A stretch of 64,000 nucleotides of DNA from G942493375 sp942493375 (GTDB lineage Bacteria; Armatimonadota; UBA5829), in NCBI GenBank assembly GCA_942493375.1, contig OW818698.1:6200001-6264000 (forward strand). The letters run 5' to 3'. How positions within the stretch are numbered: position 1 is the first letter of the stretch; each line of letters begins with the position of its first letter. This document shows, piece by piece, positions 35,625 to 44,924 of this stretch. The position numbers and the translations under genes are program-made. The notes beneath the pieces were generated by a model that saw only the letters and a program-made list of their open reading frames with translations, was not told the origin of the DNA and ran no database searches.

Positions 35625-35728
35625 GACCTCCTGCATCCTGCAGACTATTTCCAGCATCTGCTTAGAGTTCACTTGGTACAATTTACCCTTTTCTTTGTAC
35701 TTACTAGTCTGTGATATGCAGGAGGTCT
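35625..35728. repeat. Inverted TAGTCTG..ATGCAGGAGGTC copies around the DUF2202 leader
   Basis: TAGTCTGCAGGATGCAGGAG on the minus strand (35625-35648) is matched by TAGTCTGTGATATGCAGGAG on the plus strand (35705-35728). The minus copy provides the ribosome-binding site of the DUF2202 gene; the inverted copy could sequester it in mRNA. Confidence 0.5.
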
Positions 35729-35738
35729 AAATAATAGG

Positions 35739-37751
35739 TCAGATTTTTATCATCCTCATATCCCAGGGATTGATTGCAGGCAGGACAAACTTCTCGTAAA
35801 TCCCATCATTCCCACAAGATTCAATAACCGTTTCCCTGCATTTCATATCAAATACCCGTAATTGCTTGCTTGTAGTTTTCAGCATCAGGGTCAAATCCTC
35901 TGCCTCATCAAGACTTGAGTTGATCAATATAATCACAGGTTCTCCGGATTCCGTGTGCCGGCACCACATTGCAGTTTTGTGGAACGAATCTATATATGCC
36001 GGGAGTCCATCTTTCGATAGCCAGCGCAGGACAGACTTTATCTGCGAGGCTTTCCCCAGGCTCTGCAGGAAAGTCCAGGGGTAGTATCCTGCAACACACA
36101 CCCTGCCGCCCAGTTTGTTCTCAAACAGTCCCATCCCGCACGGCGCAACCACTGTGCCATTGTAATCAATCAGTTCCGTTAGCGTCTCGCAGCTCTCATT
36201 GGTTGGAACAATCGCATTGACAGGCACTCCCCACCACACAAATGACTGCCGCGCATCCCTTTTGTGGCCTTCAAAATCAACATTGAGTTGATGTCTGGAA
36301 AGCCTTTCCTGAGTGTCGTGCTCAAATGCCTGCCCACTGACGAATCCCGTCAGTTCACCATATCCCATTGCATTCAATCTATCCAGCGCCTGAGCATTCA
36401 TATAAACACCCGAAGACAATATCCGAAGTATCTCAGCTTCGTTCAAAGCAGCTGCCGAATTGCCGGATAATAGCGTTACCTGGGATCCGGCAGTATCATA
36501 AGCTACAGGTATTCCCAGATCAAGTATCTCATCAGCATGGCTGAATGAATTCCCCAGCACATCCCTGCTGAGCCAGTCACCCTCCATTAAATTCTCAGTA
36601 ATGACACTGCTCCGGCACCAACCGGTGTGGCATCCGGAAGTCTTACTGCGCTGCACATTTTGCACCAGCAGATCATAGAACGGTCGAGTGTCAGCAAGTT
36701 TTCTTATTATGGGGGCATACTCGGTCAGAGTCTCATCACACATCGGAAGTACATTAAAAGCAGCGCCGGTGCATCCTGCCGCAATATAAGCCGCACCTTC
36801 CAGTGCATTCGTATGCTTACTCTTTTTCAAAGGCTGATATGGGAAGTTCTCTATCTCAGCCTGTATAGAATTTACACTATCCGGTATCATGACCGCCTGT
36901 CGACCCAGAGAGTGAGCTTTGTTCATCAGTCCAGCTGGACGATCATCAAAATAGAACCCTTCTCCCGGTCGCCACATAACATCGGTTTTATCAGTGCCTG
37001 CCAGTATTTCCGTGGTCCTTGCATAGTTGTATCCGTCAAACAGCAGCTCTGTAGGCATAACCCCGATGGCCACTCCCGGGTTTACATCGTGCACTGATCT
37101 CTCTACCAGTGCAAACAGCTTTTCCATAGTGCTCTTATGGTGTTCAATCCATGCATTTCGCACACCAAGTTTATCTTCTATTAGCCCATAATTGAATGCA
37201 TCCCTTAGAGACTCTCTTGTATAACCAATACCGGTCTCTTTTGCAAACTCTGATCGGCACTGGTCACAAAAACACCCGACCATCACCGGGTAATGATTGG
37301 AAAGCCGCATATCATCATCAGTCCATATGAAATCCGGGTTCGACAGCGCCAATACGCGATATGTCTGTTCCACATACTTTCTGACATTCTCGTCATTAGG
37401 ACACAGAGACCCCTGTGCAACAGTCCCATCGATCCCGACAATCCGTCCGTAATCAGCAGGAACACTATTGGGCAGGTTCTCATTCAAATGCCCGAGCGTA
37501 GCCAGATGATTAATACCTGCCCTAAAACCCTTCTGACGGACAACACTCATCCTCTTCGCAAGTATAAACGCCCGTTGAGTTATAACATCAATTGGCAGTG
37601 GAGAGTGGGTGTCATGAGTGAAAAACGCAATCTCATCCGTGACACTGGGATACTGGTCAAACAGTTCCATCAGTTCCTCAAACCGCCCATCCTCAATCCA
37701 TTTCTGAGGCCCAATTCTAAAAGAGATAACAGCTTTGTTGAGTTTATTCAT
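35739..37751 (-). CDS. Uncharacterised cytoplasmic TIM-barrel glycoside hydrolase-like protein
   Basis: The protein has 670 aa with no signal peptide; AGGAAA lies upstream of the ATG. Residues 10-350 look like a barrel: EIAFFTHDTHSPLPID, GFRAGINHLATLGHLNENLP, NPDFIWTDDDMRLSNHYP and FCDQCRSEFAKETGIGYTRE. The WTDDD and C-x-C-x2-C motifs recall GH42/GH14-like and DUF4838 proteins. A Rossmann-like middle (DEILDLGIPVAYDTA) and a beta C-terminus (FVLPAINPWDMRMIKI) follow, as in GH42-clan proteins. I do not recognise a named family; a glycosidase or lyase on an oligosaccharide is inference from context. Confidence 0.55.
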   Translation of the reverse strand: MNKLNKAVISFRIGPQKWIEDGRFEELMELFDQYPSVTDEIAFFTHDTHSPLPIDVITQRAFILAKRMSVVRQKGFRAGINHLATLGHLNENLPNSVPADYGRIVGIDGTVAQGSLCPNDENVRKYVEQTYRVLALSNPDFIWTDDDMRLSNHYPVMVGCFCDQCRSEFAKETGIGYTRESLRDAFNYGLIEDKLGVRNAWIEHHKSTMEKLFALVERSVHDVNPGVAIGVMPTELLFDGYNYARTTEILAGTDKTDVMWRPGEGFYFDDRPAGLMNKAHSLGRQAVMIPDSVNSIQAEIENFPYQPLKKSKHTNALEGAAYIAAGCTGAAFNVLPMCDETLTEYAPIIRKLADTRPFYDLLVQNVQRSKTSGCHTGWCRSSVITENLMEGDWLSRDVLGNSFSHADEILDLGIPVAYDTAGSQVTLLSGNSAAALNEAEILRILSSGVYMNAQALDRLNAMGYGELTGFVSGQAFEHDTQERLSRHQLNVDFEGHKRDARQSFVWWGVPVNAIVPTNESCETLTELIDYNGTVVAPCGMGLFENKLGGRVCVAGYYPWTFLQSLGKASQIKSVLRWLSKDGLPAYIDSFHKTAMWCRHTESGEPVIILINSSLDEAEDLTLMLKTTSKQLRVFDMKCRETVIESCGNDGIYEKFVLPAINPWDMRMIKI

Positions 37752-37780
37752 TTACTATTTTCCTGATAATCAATTAAGTG

Positions 37781-37850
37781 GACAAGATTTACAAGATTAA
37801 CAGTCTCAATAATTCCCATCCTGTGATCTTGTTAATCCTGTCAAAAATAG
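37781..37850. repeat. GACAAGATTTACAAGATTAAC hairpin
   Basis: The left arm at about 37781-37803 and right arm at about 37828-37850 (GATCTTGTTAATCCTGTC) are inverted repeats with a few mismatches. The hairpin lies in the 103-bp gap between two minus-strand genes. Confidence 0.65.
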
Positions 37851-37854
37851 GCTG

Positions 37855-39972
37855 TCAAGCTTCCTCGCAGAGTATAACCTCAGACATCATCGGTGAACCC
37901 AGATGGATCGGCAGACCCGTATATACCAGGTCTTTCCCATCCATTATGCAACTCGACTGGTTATTCTCGCTGGTGACCTTATATTGTTTGGAAATATCCA
38001 GGCCCTTAAAACGGAGCACGCAGTCTGAATCCAGGCCCTCCAGCCTAAAGATTCCGGCGATTGCCTTTGTTCGGTCCTTCGAAGCCATCTCCATAATACC
38101 GATCCCCTGAGGAGTCCGGCCGTTGATCGTTGGAGTGTGATGGTAGAACCGGCTGGTTGGCATGAAGTCCCGGACGAAGTTCTTATATATTCCGACAACA
38201 TGCTTGATCTTTTCCAGCACCACAGGACTAGGCTGTGCACCCGTCTGCCAGAGCATTGAACCAACAGTTGGTTTCCCAAACAGAGTCAGCCTGGCCTGGA
38301 AATCTATGTCTCCAGCAGTATATGTTTGTTGACCAACACCAACCACATGCCTGTCTACCAACTCCGGAGGCAGAGCAATAGTCATACCGTTTCCGATACT
38401 GAAAGACCTGGGAGCGCTCTGCATATCGGTTACCCATGTATGGCTGAATCGTTTCATAGTCCCAAGGTCGGTTCGACCGCCGCCTCCAGCGCAGTTTTCC
38501 AGCACCACGTTCGGATATTTTGCTCGGATTGTGTCGAAGATAGCATAAAATGCTTCGTAGTATCGCCAATATGTATTCTCAACAAACCCACCATTCATTC
38601 TGACCCCGCCGGTGAACATTGCTGCGTTGTGATCAAGGCGGAAGAACTCAAGCTGGTGCTCATCAATAACCCTGCATATCTGGTCTTCCATCCACTTTGA
38701 AATCTCCGGGCGTGTAAGGTCAAGCAGGGGCATGCCGGCGCCATTATACCCTATCTGATTCCAGTCCGGGTGGTCTTTTATCGTCTGACATGTGGAACCT
38801 AGTCTTTCACATTCCATCCAGAGTCCCCAGAGCATTCCGCACTTGTGCGCATGTTCTCTGAACTCAGCCAGGCCATTGGGGAACCTGCTCCCAACATTCC
38901 AGTCACCAACTGTATCTCCCCAGCTTGTGTTAGGGTCGCTGTACCAGCTGGCATCTATCCAGAATATCTCAGCGCCGGTCTGCCCTGCGATATCTATAAC
39001 GTGGTGAACAACTTCCGGGGTCAGTTCGAATTCTGGTCCGATCCCTGTCTCTACCCAGCAGCCTCTGCCTCTGGGCTGCGGTGGCAGGTAGGTAGTCCGG
39101 ATATGGTCGTGCATAGCCTGCACTGTCTCATCGAAGTCGCCTGCAATCAGACCAAGGCTCATTTCCGGGGTCACAATAGTCTCACCGGGTTCAATCATTC
39201 TCATAGGAGCAGGAGCATCCGGTCCAGCCTTGAAGAAGAGTTTGGTGTCGGAGACATTGGCATGCCTTTCACCTGAGAGCTCAAAATCGAATCTATACCC
39301 ACCGGACCATGCAAGCTGTCCGATAAAGTGGTCACCGGTCATCTCATTCTTGATGACAAACATTGGGTGCCGGTGCCGATCACTTATATATCTGCCGGTA
39401 ACGCTATAGCCAGCCCGGGGTAGAGTTGTCCACTGGAAATTGCCTTCATCTCCCCAGTTGCTGTCCTGCATATAACCGAGTGAATAAATAGGTGCATCAT
39501 TTGCTGGACGGACCACATGCCACTGCCAACCGGTATTTAAAACTCCACTCCACGGATAAGCCGCAGATAAAGCCGCACTCTGGGTTCCGGTATTCGTAAT
39601 ATCCAGCCAACGGCAGATAATCCCCGTGCCGTCCAGCAGCGTATGAACACAAACCTCAACCGGCCTGACACCGTGTTTGAGCTTGATTTTCACGTGCAGC
39701 TTTTCTCGATCGCGCTCCTGTGAAAGATCAATCCACTCCCAGTGAGAGTTTAGAAGCTGCCCATCGATCTCCAGCCAGAAAGCCTGAGGGGTAGGGTGGG
39801 TATCCGGGGAGAAATCCAGCGGAGGAACCTGCCCCTGAGCATTCCACTGCCTGCCCACATATTGCCCATTAGTCAACGATTCCACATATACCGTCAACCC
39901 ACTCCGGAACGATACAGTCTGGGTAGGATCAGTAGATAAAAAACAATCAGAAAATGCCTGAGTATTAACCAT
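37855..39972 (-). CDS. Alpha-galactosidase (GH36)
   Basis: This is a 705-aa enzyme without a signal peptide; GAGGTG precedes the ATG. It has an N-terminal beta-supersandwich (about 1-330), a catalytic barrel (about 330-640) and a C-terminal beta domain. Motifs: AEIFWIDASWYSDPNTSWGD, KCGMLWGLWMECERLG, FFRLDHNA (nucleophile Asp, usually KxD; here Arg-Leu-Asp) and VLENCAGGGGRTDLGTM followed by HTWVTDMQ (acid/base Asp). Family 36 hydrolyses terminal alpha-galactose or alpha-GalNAc. The Lys-to-Arg change in the nucleophile motif suggests a divergent specificity. Confidence 0.88.
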   Translation of the reverse strand: MVNTQAFSDCFLSTDPTQTVSFRSGLTVYVESLTNGQYVGRQWNAQGQVPPLDFSPDTHPTPQAFWLEIDGQLLNSHWEWIDLSQERDREKLHVKIKLKHGVRPVEVCVHTLLDGTGIICRWLDITNTGTQSAALSAAYPWSGVLNTGWQWHVVRPANDAPIYSLGYMQDSNWGDEGNFQWTTLPRAGYSVTGRYISDRHRHPMFVIKNEMTGDHFIGQLAWSGGYRFDFELSGERHANVSDTKLFFKAGPDAPAPMRMIEPGETIVTPEMSLGLIAGDFDETVQAMHDHIRTTYLPPQPRGRGCWVETGIGPEFELTPEVVHHVIDIAGQTGAEIFWIDASWYSDPNTSWGDTVGDWNVGSRFPNGLAEFREHAHKCGMLWGLWMECERLGSTCQTIKDHPDWNQIGYNGAGMPLLDLTRPEISKWMEDQICRVIDEHQLEFFRLDHNAAMFTGGVRMNGGFVENTYWRYYEAFYAIFDTIRAKYPNVVLENCAGGGGRTDLGTMKRFSHTWVTDMQSAPRSFSIGNGMTIALPPELVDRHVVGVGQQTYTAGDIDFQARLTLFGKPTVGSMLWQTGAQPSPVVLEKIKHVVGIYKNFVRDFMPTSRFYHHTPTINGRTPQGIGIMEMASKDRTKAIAGIFRLEGLDSDCVLRFKGLDISKQYKVTSENNQSSCIMDGKDLVYTGLPIHLGSPMMSEVILCEEA

Positions 39973-40107
39973 TCAACACCTCAAAAAAGTAATCTCTGCA
40001 ATTGTAACTTAGGTGCACATATAATGCAAAGATTGTCCATGAAAGGGCAGATTAGATCTTCTTATAGGTATATTCAGCCATAATATATCCCTGCATCATG
40101 GTGGTAT

Positions 40108-40113
40108 AATGTA
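40108..40113 (+). promoter_or_regulatory. Candidate -10 box of antitoxin relic
   Basis: TATAAT in the context GTGGTATAATGTAG, about 50 bases before the ATG at 40161. GGAG at about 40147 is the matching ribosome-binding site. Confidence 0.4.
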
Positions 40114-40160
40114 GTTGTAATCGGGTGCTAAAAGTCTGCTATGTTTGGAGAGTATAAATC

Positions 40161-40413
40161 ATGGTAACGACTCAATGTCAGATGGATGAAGATACGTTTG
40201 AAGCGCTGCGGAAATATGCAGATAAACAGAAGAAACCAATATCGATAGTTGCGGGCGAAATTAAAGAATATCCTGACCCAGCCGCAGAAACATACCGAAC
40301 AGATATCGGAGACTGATCTATTAAAGATGTATCCATGGATCGGTTTAGGGAAATCAGATGAGCACGACCTTTCTGTAAACCACGATAAGTATCTGGAGGA
40401 TGCATATCTATGA
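40161..40413 (+). pseudogene. Frameshifted CopG/VapB-type ribbon-helix-helix antitoxin
   Basis: The first frame gives 51 codons (MVTTQCQMDEDTFEALRKYA and on to a stop at 40314-40316), a strand followed by two helices as in ribbon-helix-helix antitoxins. After about 40260 the family C-terminus continues in the +1 frame: LTQPQKHTEQISETDLLKMY and then IGLGKSDEHDLSVNHDKYL, which resembles the G.G..DLSE.HDKYLY tail of VapB/CopG antitoxins, ending at 40413. A one-base insertion or deletion near 40258-40270 explains both halves. A promoter and GGAG site remain. At 40410 an overlapping ATG opens a toxin-like start but stops after six codons, so the toxin appears lost. Confidence 0.55.
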
Positions 40414-40508
40414 TCTTCTTTATATCCTGAAATGGTATAGTCTGGAGGCGGGTGATATGTTACGAAGCTCTGCGTCGTATAAATCTGTATGCGGATTGCT
40501 CATCTGAC

Positions 40509-41273
40509 TTATAATCTAGCACACGCCTCTACAGCTATTCGAAAAAGTCTCTCACGTCCGGAGGTATCTTTAGTCCAATTCCTTGAGTCCCACATATCCC
40601 CACTCAGGTCGTCACCGGCGTATAACACTTGTCCAAGTTCCACTCCCCGAAACTGCGCAACCGCAAATAGTGCTGCAGCTTCCATCTCTACTGTCAGACA
40701 TCCTTCGGTGAGTCGGCGGTTTACTTTGGCCCGGGTTTCTCGAAAGACACCGTCTGTAGTCCAGGTTTTTGACTTGAGATACTCGACTCCTAAATCTTTG
40801 AGCGTGTTCTCAATGGCGAGTAGCGCTGAATGAGTAGGAGCAGCTTCCTGTCCTGGTGGGAGGTAATGATAGGATGTGCCCTCATCTCTGATTGCTCCTA
40901 TCGGCACCATGACATGTCCCAAAGCTATCTCTCTGTCGAGAACTCCACAACCTCCACATACGATGAACTTCCTGCAACCATGTGCAATTACTTCCTCAAG
41001 AAAAGCTGCCGCGAATGGAGCTCCCATTCCCGGTTGAAATAACAACATCCTCTGACCTGCCCATACGATCTCGTATACAGGATGTTGACCCATCTCACTT
41101 TTACAGTGGAACAAGACACTTGCTTGCCCGTCTTCTACGAGGCTATTAATAACATCGTTGAAAAAGCACAAGACTGCTTTCTCAGGCACATCTATCTCAG
41201 AATTAGCGCATAGTGGTTCAATCACAGCCTCCTGGCAGTTATCAAACTCAAGTATAGAGTAGGTTGGCTTCAT
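40509..41273 (-). CDS. Nucleoside phosphorylase (PNP/UDP family)
   Basis: The enzyme has 254 aa; GAGGA precedes the ATG. It has the family fold and motifs: GMGAPFAAAFLEEVIAHG (phosphate-binding loop region), FIVCGGCGVLDREIALGHVM, and CLTVEMEAAALFAVAQFRGV, the ribose-binding Met-Glu. It would cleave a purine or uridine nucleoside with phosphate to give ribose-1-phosphate. Best matches in motif order are uridine phosphorylase-like proteins, but the base specificity cannot be read. Confidence 0.85.
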   Translation of the reverse strand: MKPTYSILEFDNCQEAVIEPLCANSEIDVPEKAVLCFFNDVINSLVEDGQASVLFHCKSEMGQHPVYEIVWAGQRMLLFQPGMGAPFAAAFLEEVIAHGCRKFIVCGGCGVLDREIALGHVMVPIGAIRDEGTSYHYLPPGQEAAPTHSALLAIENTLKDLGVEYLKSKTWTTDGVFRETRAKVNRRLTEGCLTVEMEAAALFAVAQFRGVELGQVLYAGDDLSGDMWDSRNWTKDTSGRERLFRIAVEACARL

Positions 41274-41336
41274 ATATTCCTCTTGTAAGTAAAGGTTATA
41301 CGTTAGTATAACAACAAAATTGCAAAGCTTTCCAGC

Positions 41337-41532
41337 GGGTGCATCCCAAGTTTATGACAGGATAACCGACAAGATCATGTCATTCTCTCGAAAGCACAGA
41401 GAATTGCAGGCAATTCTCTGTGGGATCCAGCAACATTATTATTACCAATCACTTTGTTTTCTGGATTCCCAGTCAAGCTGGGAATGACAAACTGCACATC
41501 ATTATTGTTTACCATTATCATGGGATGCACCC
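41337..41532. repeat. 196-bp element with terminal GGGTGCATCCCA inverted repeats
   Basis: GGGTGCATCCCA at 41337-41348 and TGGGATGCACCC at 41521-41532 are perfect 12-bp inverted ends. Inside are a perfect 12-bp stem at 41395-41422 (CACAGAGAATTG and inverse) and an ATTCCCAG/CTGGGAAT stem at 41464-41484. No open frame. MITE-like; it lies between divergent genes. Confidence 0.6.
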
Positions 41533-41570
41533 ATTTCCAGTCTCCCCTCTGACTCCAAATGACCATTATG

Positions 41571-41576
41571 GTATAA
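41571..41576 (+). promoter_or_regulatory. Candidate -10 box (TATAAT) of secreted GH-like gene
   Basis: TATAAT about 32 bases before the GTG at 41608, with GAAGAGG as ribosome-binding site between. TCTGAC lies 18 bases upstream as a weak -35. Confidence 0.4.
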
Positions 41577-41607
41577 TCCATCTATATCATACGAAGAGGT
41601 ATTGTAA

Positions 41608-43638
41608 GTGAACAGGACTGCATTCTTTCAAACTCTATCAATTGTGGTGCTCATGCTTTTTGTTGCCAATGGTGTTGAGGCTGCAAAGGCTTCCATTGCT
41701 ATTAGGAACTGGCAGGATCTGAGGAACGCAATTCCTGCACAGGAGACTGTTGTTTATGTAGCTCCCCCTACGGATTTTTATCTGGTATGCAGTTCACATG
41801 TGACTAAAGATAAGACTTCTCTCACAGGTTTTACTGTCAGTTTGGATACTTATGCAGGATGGGCTATTCAATATCAATTTCCATCATATTCACCTGCTGC
41901 CTGGGACTGCACTGAGTCTCAGGAGTTCCTTCAAAAGGACAAAACTCATACTGTTTATTTGTTGATACAGAAAACTAATCGAGATAAGGACAAGTTCCAG
42001 TTTGACTGGGGGCTTTATCCTGCACAAGACGTTTCAAAGTTTGGAAACACAGAGAGCGTGTTCGATTGCAGCCACTTAAGAACAAACGATTGGACACTGG
42101 TCCGGTTGGGACAATGCTACCCAAATCAGTCCAGTATATTCTTCAATTCATCACCAGTGAAGATTGGAGCGATAATTGTCACCAGCGATTATAACGCTGT
42201 TCCTCGCATCGGCCGTTATCTTACTCCGAATGGAGATGGCTTGAATGATGCCAGCGATATGCGTCTGCTTGTCAATTCGGGTCAAAGAGTTGGTGTAGGA
42301 ATAACTGATTCCACCGGTAAGGTTGTTACTTCTTTGATTGAGGAGCGTGAGCAGAAGAATATGCTCCTTGATGCCTCATGGAGTGGTAAAATCGGTAAAG
42401 ATGTTGCTCCTGCGGGATATTATGGAGTCAGAATTACCATTAACGGAAAAGCCATCGACTATCCGGATACCATTCTCCTGGAACACACACCAAAGCTCAA
42501 ACCAGTGAACTATCCGGAGGAAAACAACTTCTTCCCAATGGGCTTCTTTATGGATGGTTCCAACTGCGGTTTCATCCCTAATGATCCCGCAGCATCTATT
42601 CCATGGTATGAAAAGCACTTCTCGCGTTTGAAGGAATACGGATTCAACAACCTGTGGATTGTGTGGTGGAAGCCTGGACACGATAAGGTCATTCTTGAGA
42701 CCGCTGAGAAATATGGTATCAAAATAGCAATGAATCACTTGTTCAGATGGGCTGGTGGTGATCCTAAAACTCCGCAGACTCTTACAGAGACTTACGCTAT
42801 GCCTTTTGTTGTTGAATTGCAACAGAACTATGGTAAATACCCAGCATTCATGGGACCCATTATCTATGATGAACCCACACACAACGTTCTGGACCGTTGG
42901 GTTACTATGCAAAGGTCATTGTATAATGCTGCACCTGGTTTGATCTCTGCTACAGTATTCAACGATTTCAACTGTGCAAAAAAAGCTACTCAGAGTACCC
43001 AGTTGCATAACATTACCACTGATATATATTTCATTATGAATGGCAGCGATATCCGCAAAGTAATGAAAGGATATTTCGATGAGGTCAAATCGGTTGTTGC
43101 AGTTGCCGGAAAACGTCCTGCATGGATAATGCCTCAGGCATTTCAACCAAAGTATGGAAATCACCGGATGCCAACCATTCAAGAACTCCGTGCTGAATGC
43201 TGGATTGCACTCGCTGGAGGAGCAAAAGGTATCATAACCTATCTTTACCAATCATTTGAGAATGGTGACCAGGAAGCTGTTATCGACAAGTATGGTAATC
43301 CTACTCCACTGTTTTATGAGCTTTCCCGCATATCAAAAGCCATCGACCCATACAAGAAGCTGATTCTAGGACTACGTCCAGCAAAGATTGGTGCAAAGCT
43401 CGGAGATGACTATGTTCATGGCGAATACATAGACAAATCAGGCAACCTGTACATAATCGTCGCCACCATCAATACAGTAGATGCATCAATAGCCAAAATC
43501 CGTCTCCCCGAGTCAATGAAAAACTACAAAGCAACAGACCTGATAACCAATACAGAACTCTCCAACAACGGCACAATAACCTGCGCCTTAACCCCAGGCG
43601 GCGGAACCATCATAAAACTGGACAAAGGGCAATTATGA
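41608..43638 (+). CDS. Secreted glycoside hydrolase-like protein with FlgD-type Ig domain
   Basis: This protein is 676 aa, GTG start, signal peptide FFQTLSIVVLMLFVANGVEA. Residues 30-200 form a beta-sandwich. Residues 205-295 carry YLTPNGDGLNDASDM, the signature of FlgD/gliding-motility-type Ig domains. Residues 310-640 form a barrel: FFPMGFFMDG, YGFNNLWIVWWKPGHDKVIL, YPAFMGPIIYDEPTHNVLDR with an Asp-Glu pair as candidate catalytic residues, and ECWIALAGGAKGIITYLYQS. This resembles GH42-clan and DUF4091-like proteins. The substrate is unknown. Confidence 0.7.
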   Translation: MNRTAFFQTLSIVVLMLFVANGVEAAKASIAIRNWQDLRNAIPAQETVVYVAPPTDFYLVCSSHVTKDKTSLTGFTVSLDTYAGWAIQYQFPSYSPAAWDCTESQEFLQKDKTHTVYLLIQKTNRDKDKFQFDWGLYPAQDVSKFGNTESVFDCSHLRTNDWTLVRLGQCYPNQSSIFFNSSPVKIGAIIVTSDYNAVPRIGRYLTPNGDGLNDASDMRLLVNSGQRVGVGITDSTGKVVTSLIEEREQKNMLLDASWSGKIGKDVAPAGYYGVRITINGKAIDYPDTILLEHTPKLKPVNYPEENNFFPMGFFMDGSNCGFIPNDPAASIPWYEKHFSRLKEYGFNNLWIVWWKPGHDKVILETAEKYGIKIAMNHLFRWAGGDPKTPQTLTETYAMPFVVELQQNYGKYPAFMGPIIYDEPTHNVLDRWVTMQRSLYNAAPGLISATVFNDFNCAKKATQSTQLHNITTDIYFIMNGSDIRKVMKGYFDEVKSVVAVAGKRPAWIMPQAFQPKYGNHRMPTIQELRAECWIALAGGAKGIITYLYQSFENGDQEAVIDKYGNPTPLFYELSRISKAIDPYKKLILGLRPAKIGAKLGDDYVHGEYIDKSGNLYIIVATINTVDASIAKIRLPESMKNYKATDLITNTELSNNGTITCALTPGGGTIIKLDKGQL

Positions 43639-43846
43639 ATGTTGAATGATGAAAAGGGAGGGAGTGTAGATTTCAATGGCTGCACACCTCCTCCCTTCCC
43701 TACTTCATAATTCATAATTTCCTTTCTGCTTAATCAAAGGGAAATGATGAACGTTGAATGATGAATGATGACAAGGGAAACGATGTTCCAAATGGTTGCA
43801 CAACTCCATTCCCCTTCTTCATAATTCATAATTCATAATTCATACT
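43633..43846. repeat. Cluster of AATTATGAATTATGAA-type repeats
   Basis: Repeated ATTCATAATTCATAA and ATGAATGTTGAATGATGA words at 43633-43662, 43703-43722, 43746-43772 and 43820-43846. The same words occur at 31779, 48593-48633, 53089-53122, 53345-53409 and 59247-59270. All are intergenic; nothing else was seen in this stretch. Confidence 0.75.
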
Positions 43847-43919
43847 TTCCCTTCGCTTGCCTATCTATTGCCGCCGTGGTAAACTAATTCTGCAGTTAGT
43901 TTATCGAGGTTCTAAAACG

Positions 43920-44924
43920 ATGTACTTGCACGAAATGCCCGGTTTTGTTGACCTTCAGGTCAATGGATTTATGGATGTCGATTTCACCAGCATCAACCTT
44001 ACAGCCGATGATTTTATGACCGCTACTACGGCGCTGATTGAGCAGGGGACTGCAGCATATTGTCCGACGGTTGTTACTGCTTCTGATGATGTCTATAAGC
44101 ACAACCTGCCATTGATTGCTGATGTTATGTCCTGCCCGGAGAATGCAGGACGATTTCTGGGCTTGCATCTGGAAGGACCTTTTCTTTCACCGCAACCTGG
44201 TGCCCGTGGAGTACACGATGAAAACTGCATTCGTCAGCCGTCTATCGACTACTTTAAATGGATGTATGACCTGGCTGGTGGCAATGTTTCGATACTTACA
44301 CTAGCTCCGGAGGAAGCTGGAGCTATTAGACTCATCGAATACGCAGTATCGCTGGGTGTAATTGTATCAATGGGACACCACATTGCAGAGGATTCCGTTA
44401 TAGATGCTGCAATTTCTGCAGGAGCAAAAGCCTGCACACATATTGGCAACGGACTCCCGAATATGATCCCCAGGCACAATAATCCACTCTGGAAGCAGCT
44501 CTCAGACGACAGACTCTGGGGTATGTTTATAACAGATGGTCACCACATGCCCGTGCCTATGATCAAGACTGCCATCAGAACAAAGGGCCTGGACAAGTTC
44601 ATTGTTACCAGTGATGCAGCTGCATTAGCAGGGATGCCTGTTGGTGTATATGGATCATTCGGCAAGGAAGTCGAAGTTGAAGCATCAGGCAGGATATTTT
44701 GTCCGGAGACTGGTTCGCTGGCCGGTTCACACTCAACAATGATGGAGTGCATCAACTTCCTGGCATCGCTGAACGTTTTAACATGGGATGAACTGATTAG
44801 GGTAGGACTGCATAACCCGCTGGAGCTTATAGGACGCTCAGTAGATGATATTAAACAAGTGCCGGGTGGGATTGATCACACAGATAATCGGTTCAAAGTA
44901 GCATCGGGAGATAATAATGGGTAA
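43920..44924 (+). CDS. N-acetylglucosamine-6-phosphate deacetylase-like amidohydrolase (NagA family)
   Basis: The protein is 334 aa. The ATG at 43920 has GAGG upstream; an ATG at 43857 adds 21 unconserved residues. Motifs of NagA: FVDLQVNGFMDVDF, FLGLHLEGPFLSPQPGARGV with the metal-ligand Glu, VSMGHHIAED (His), CTHIGNGLPNM (usually THLFNAM) and VTSDAAALAG (catalytic Asp). It is about 50 aa shorter than typical NagA because much of the N-terminal beta-sandwich is missing, and the THLFNAM motif has changed, so the substrate may be another N-acyl sugar. It overlaps the next gene by 8 bp. Confidence 0.8.
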   Translation: MYLHEMPGFVDLQVNGFMDVDFTSINLTADDFMTATTALIEQGTAAYCPTVVTASDDVYKHNLPLIADVMSCPENAGRFLGLHLEGPFLSPQPGARGVHDENCIRQPSIDYFKWMYDLAGGNVSILTLAPEEAGAIRLIEYAVSLGVIVSMGHHIAEDSVIDAAISAGAKACTHIGNGLPNMIPRHNNPLWKQLSDDRLWGMFITDGHHMPVPMIKTAIRTKGLDKFIVTSDAAALAGMPVGVYGSFGKEVEVEASGRIFCPETGSLAGSHSTMMECINFLASLNVLTWDELIRVGLHNPLELIGRSVDDIKQVPGGIDHTDNRFKVASGDNNG

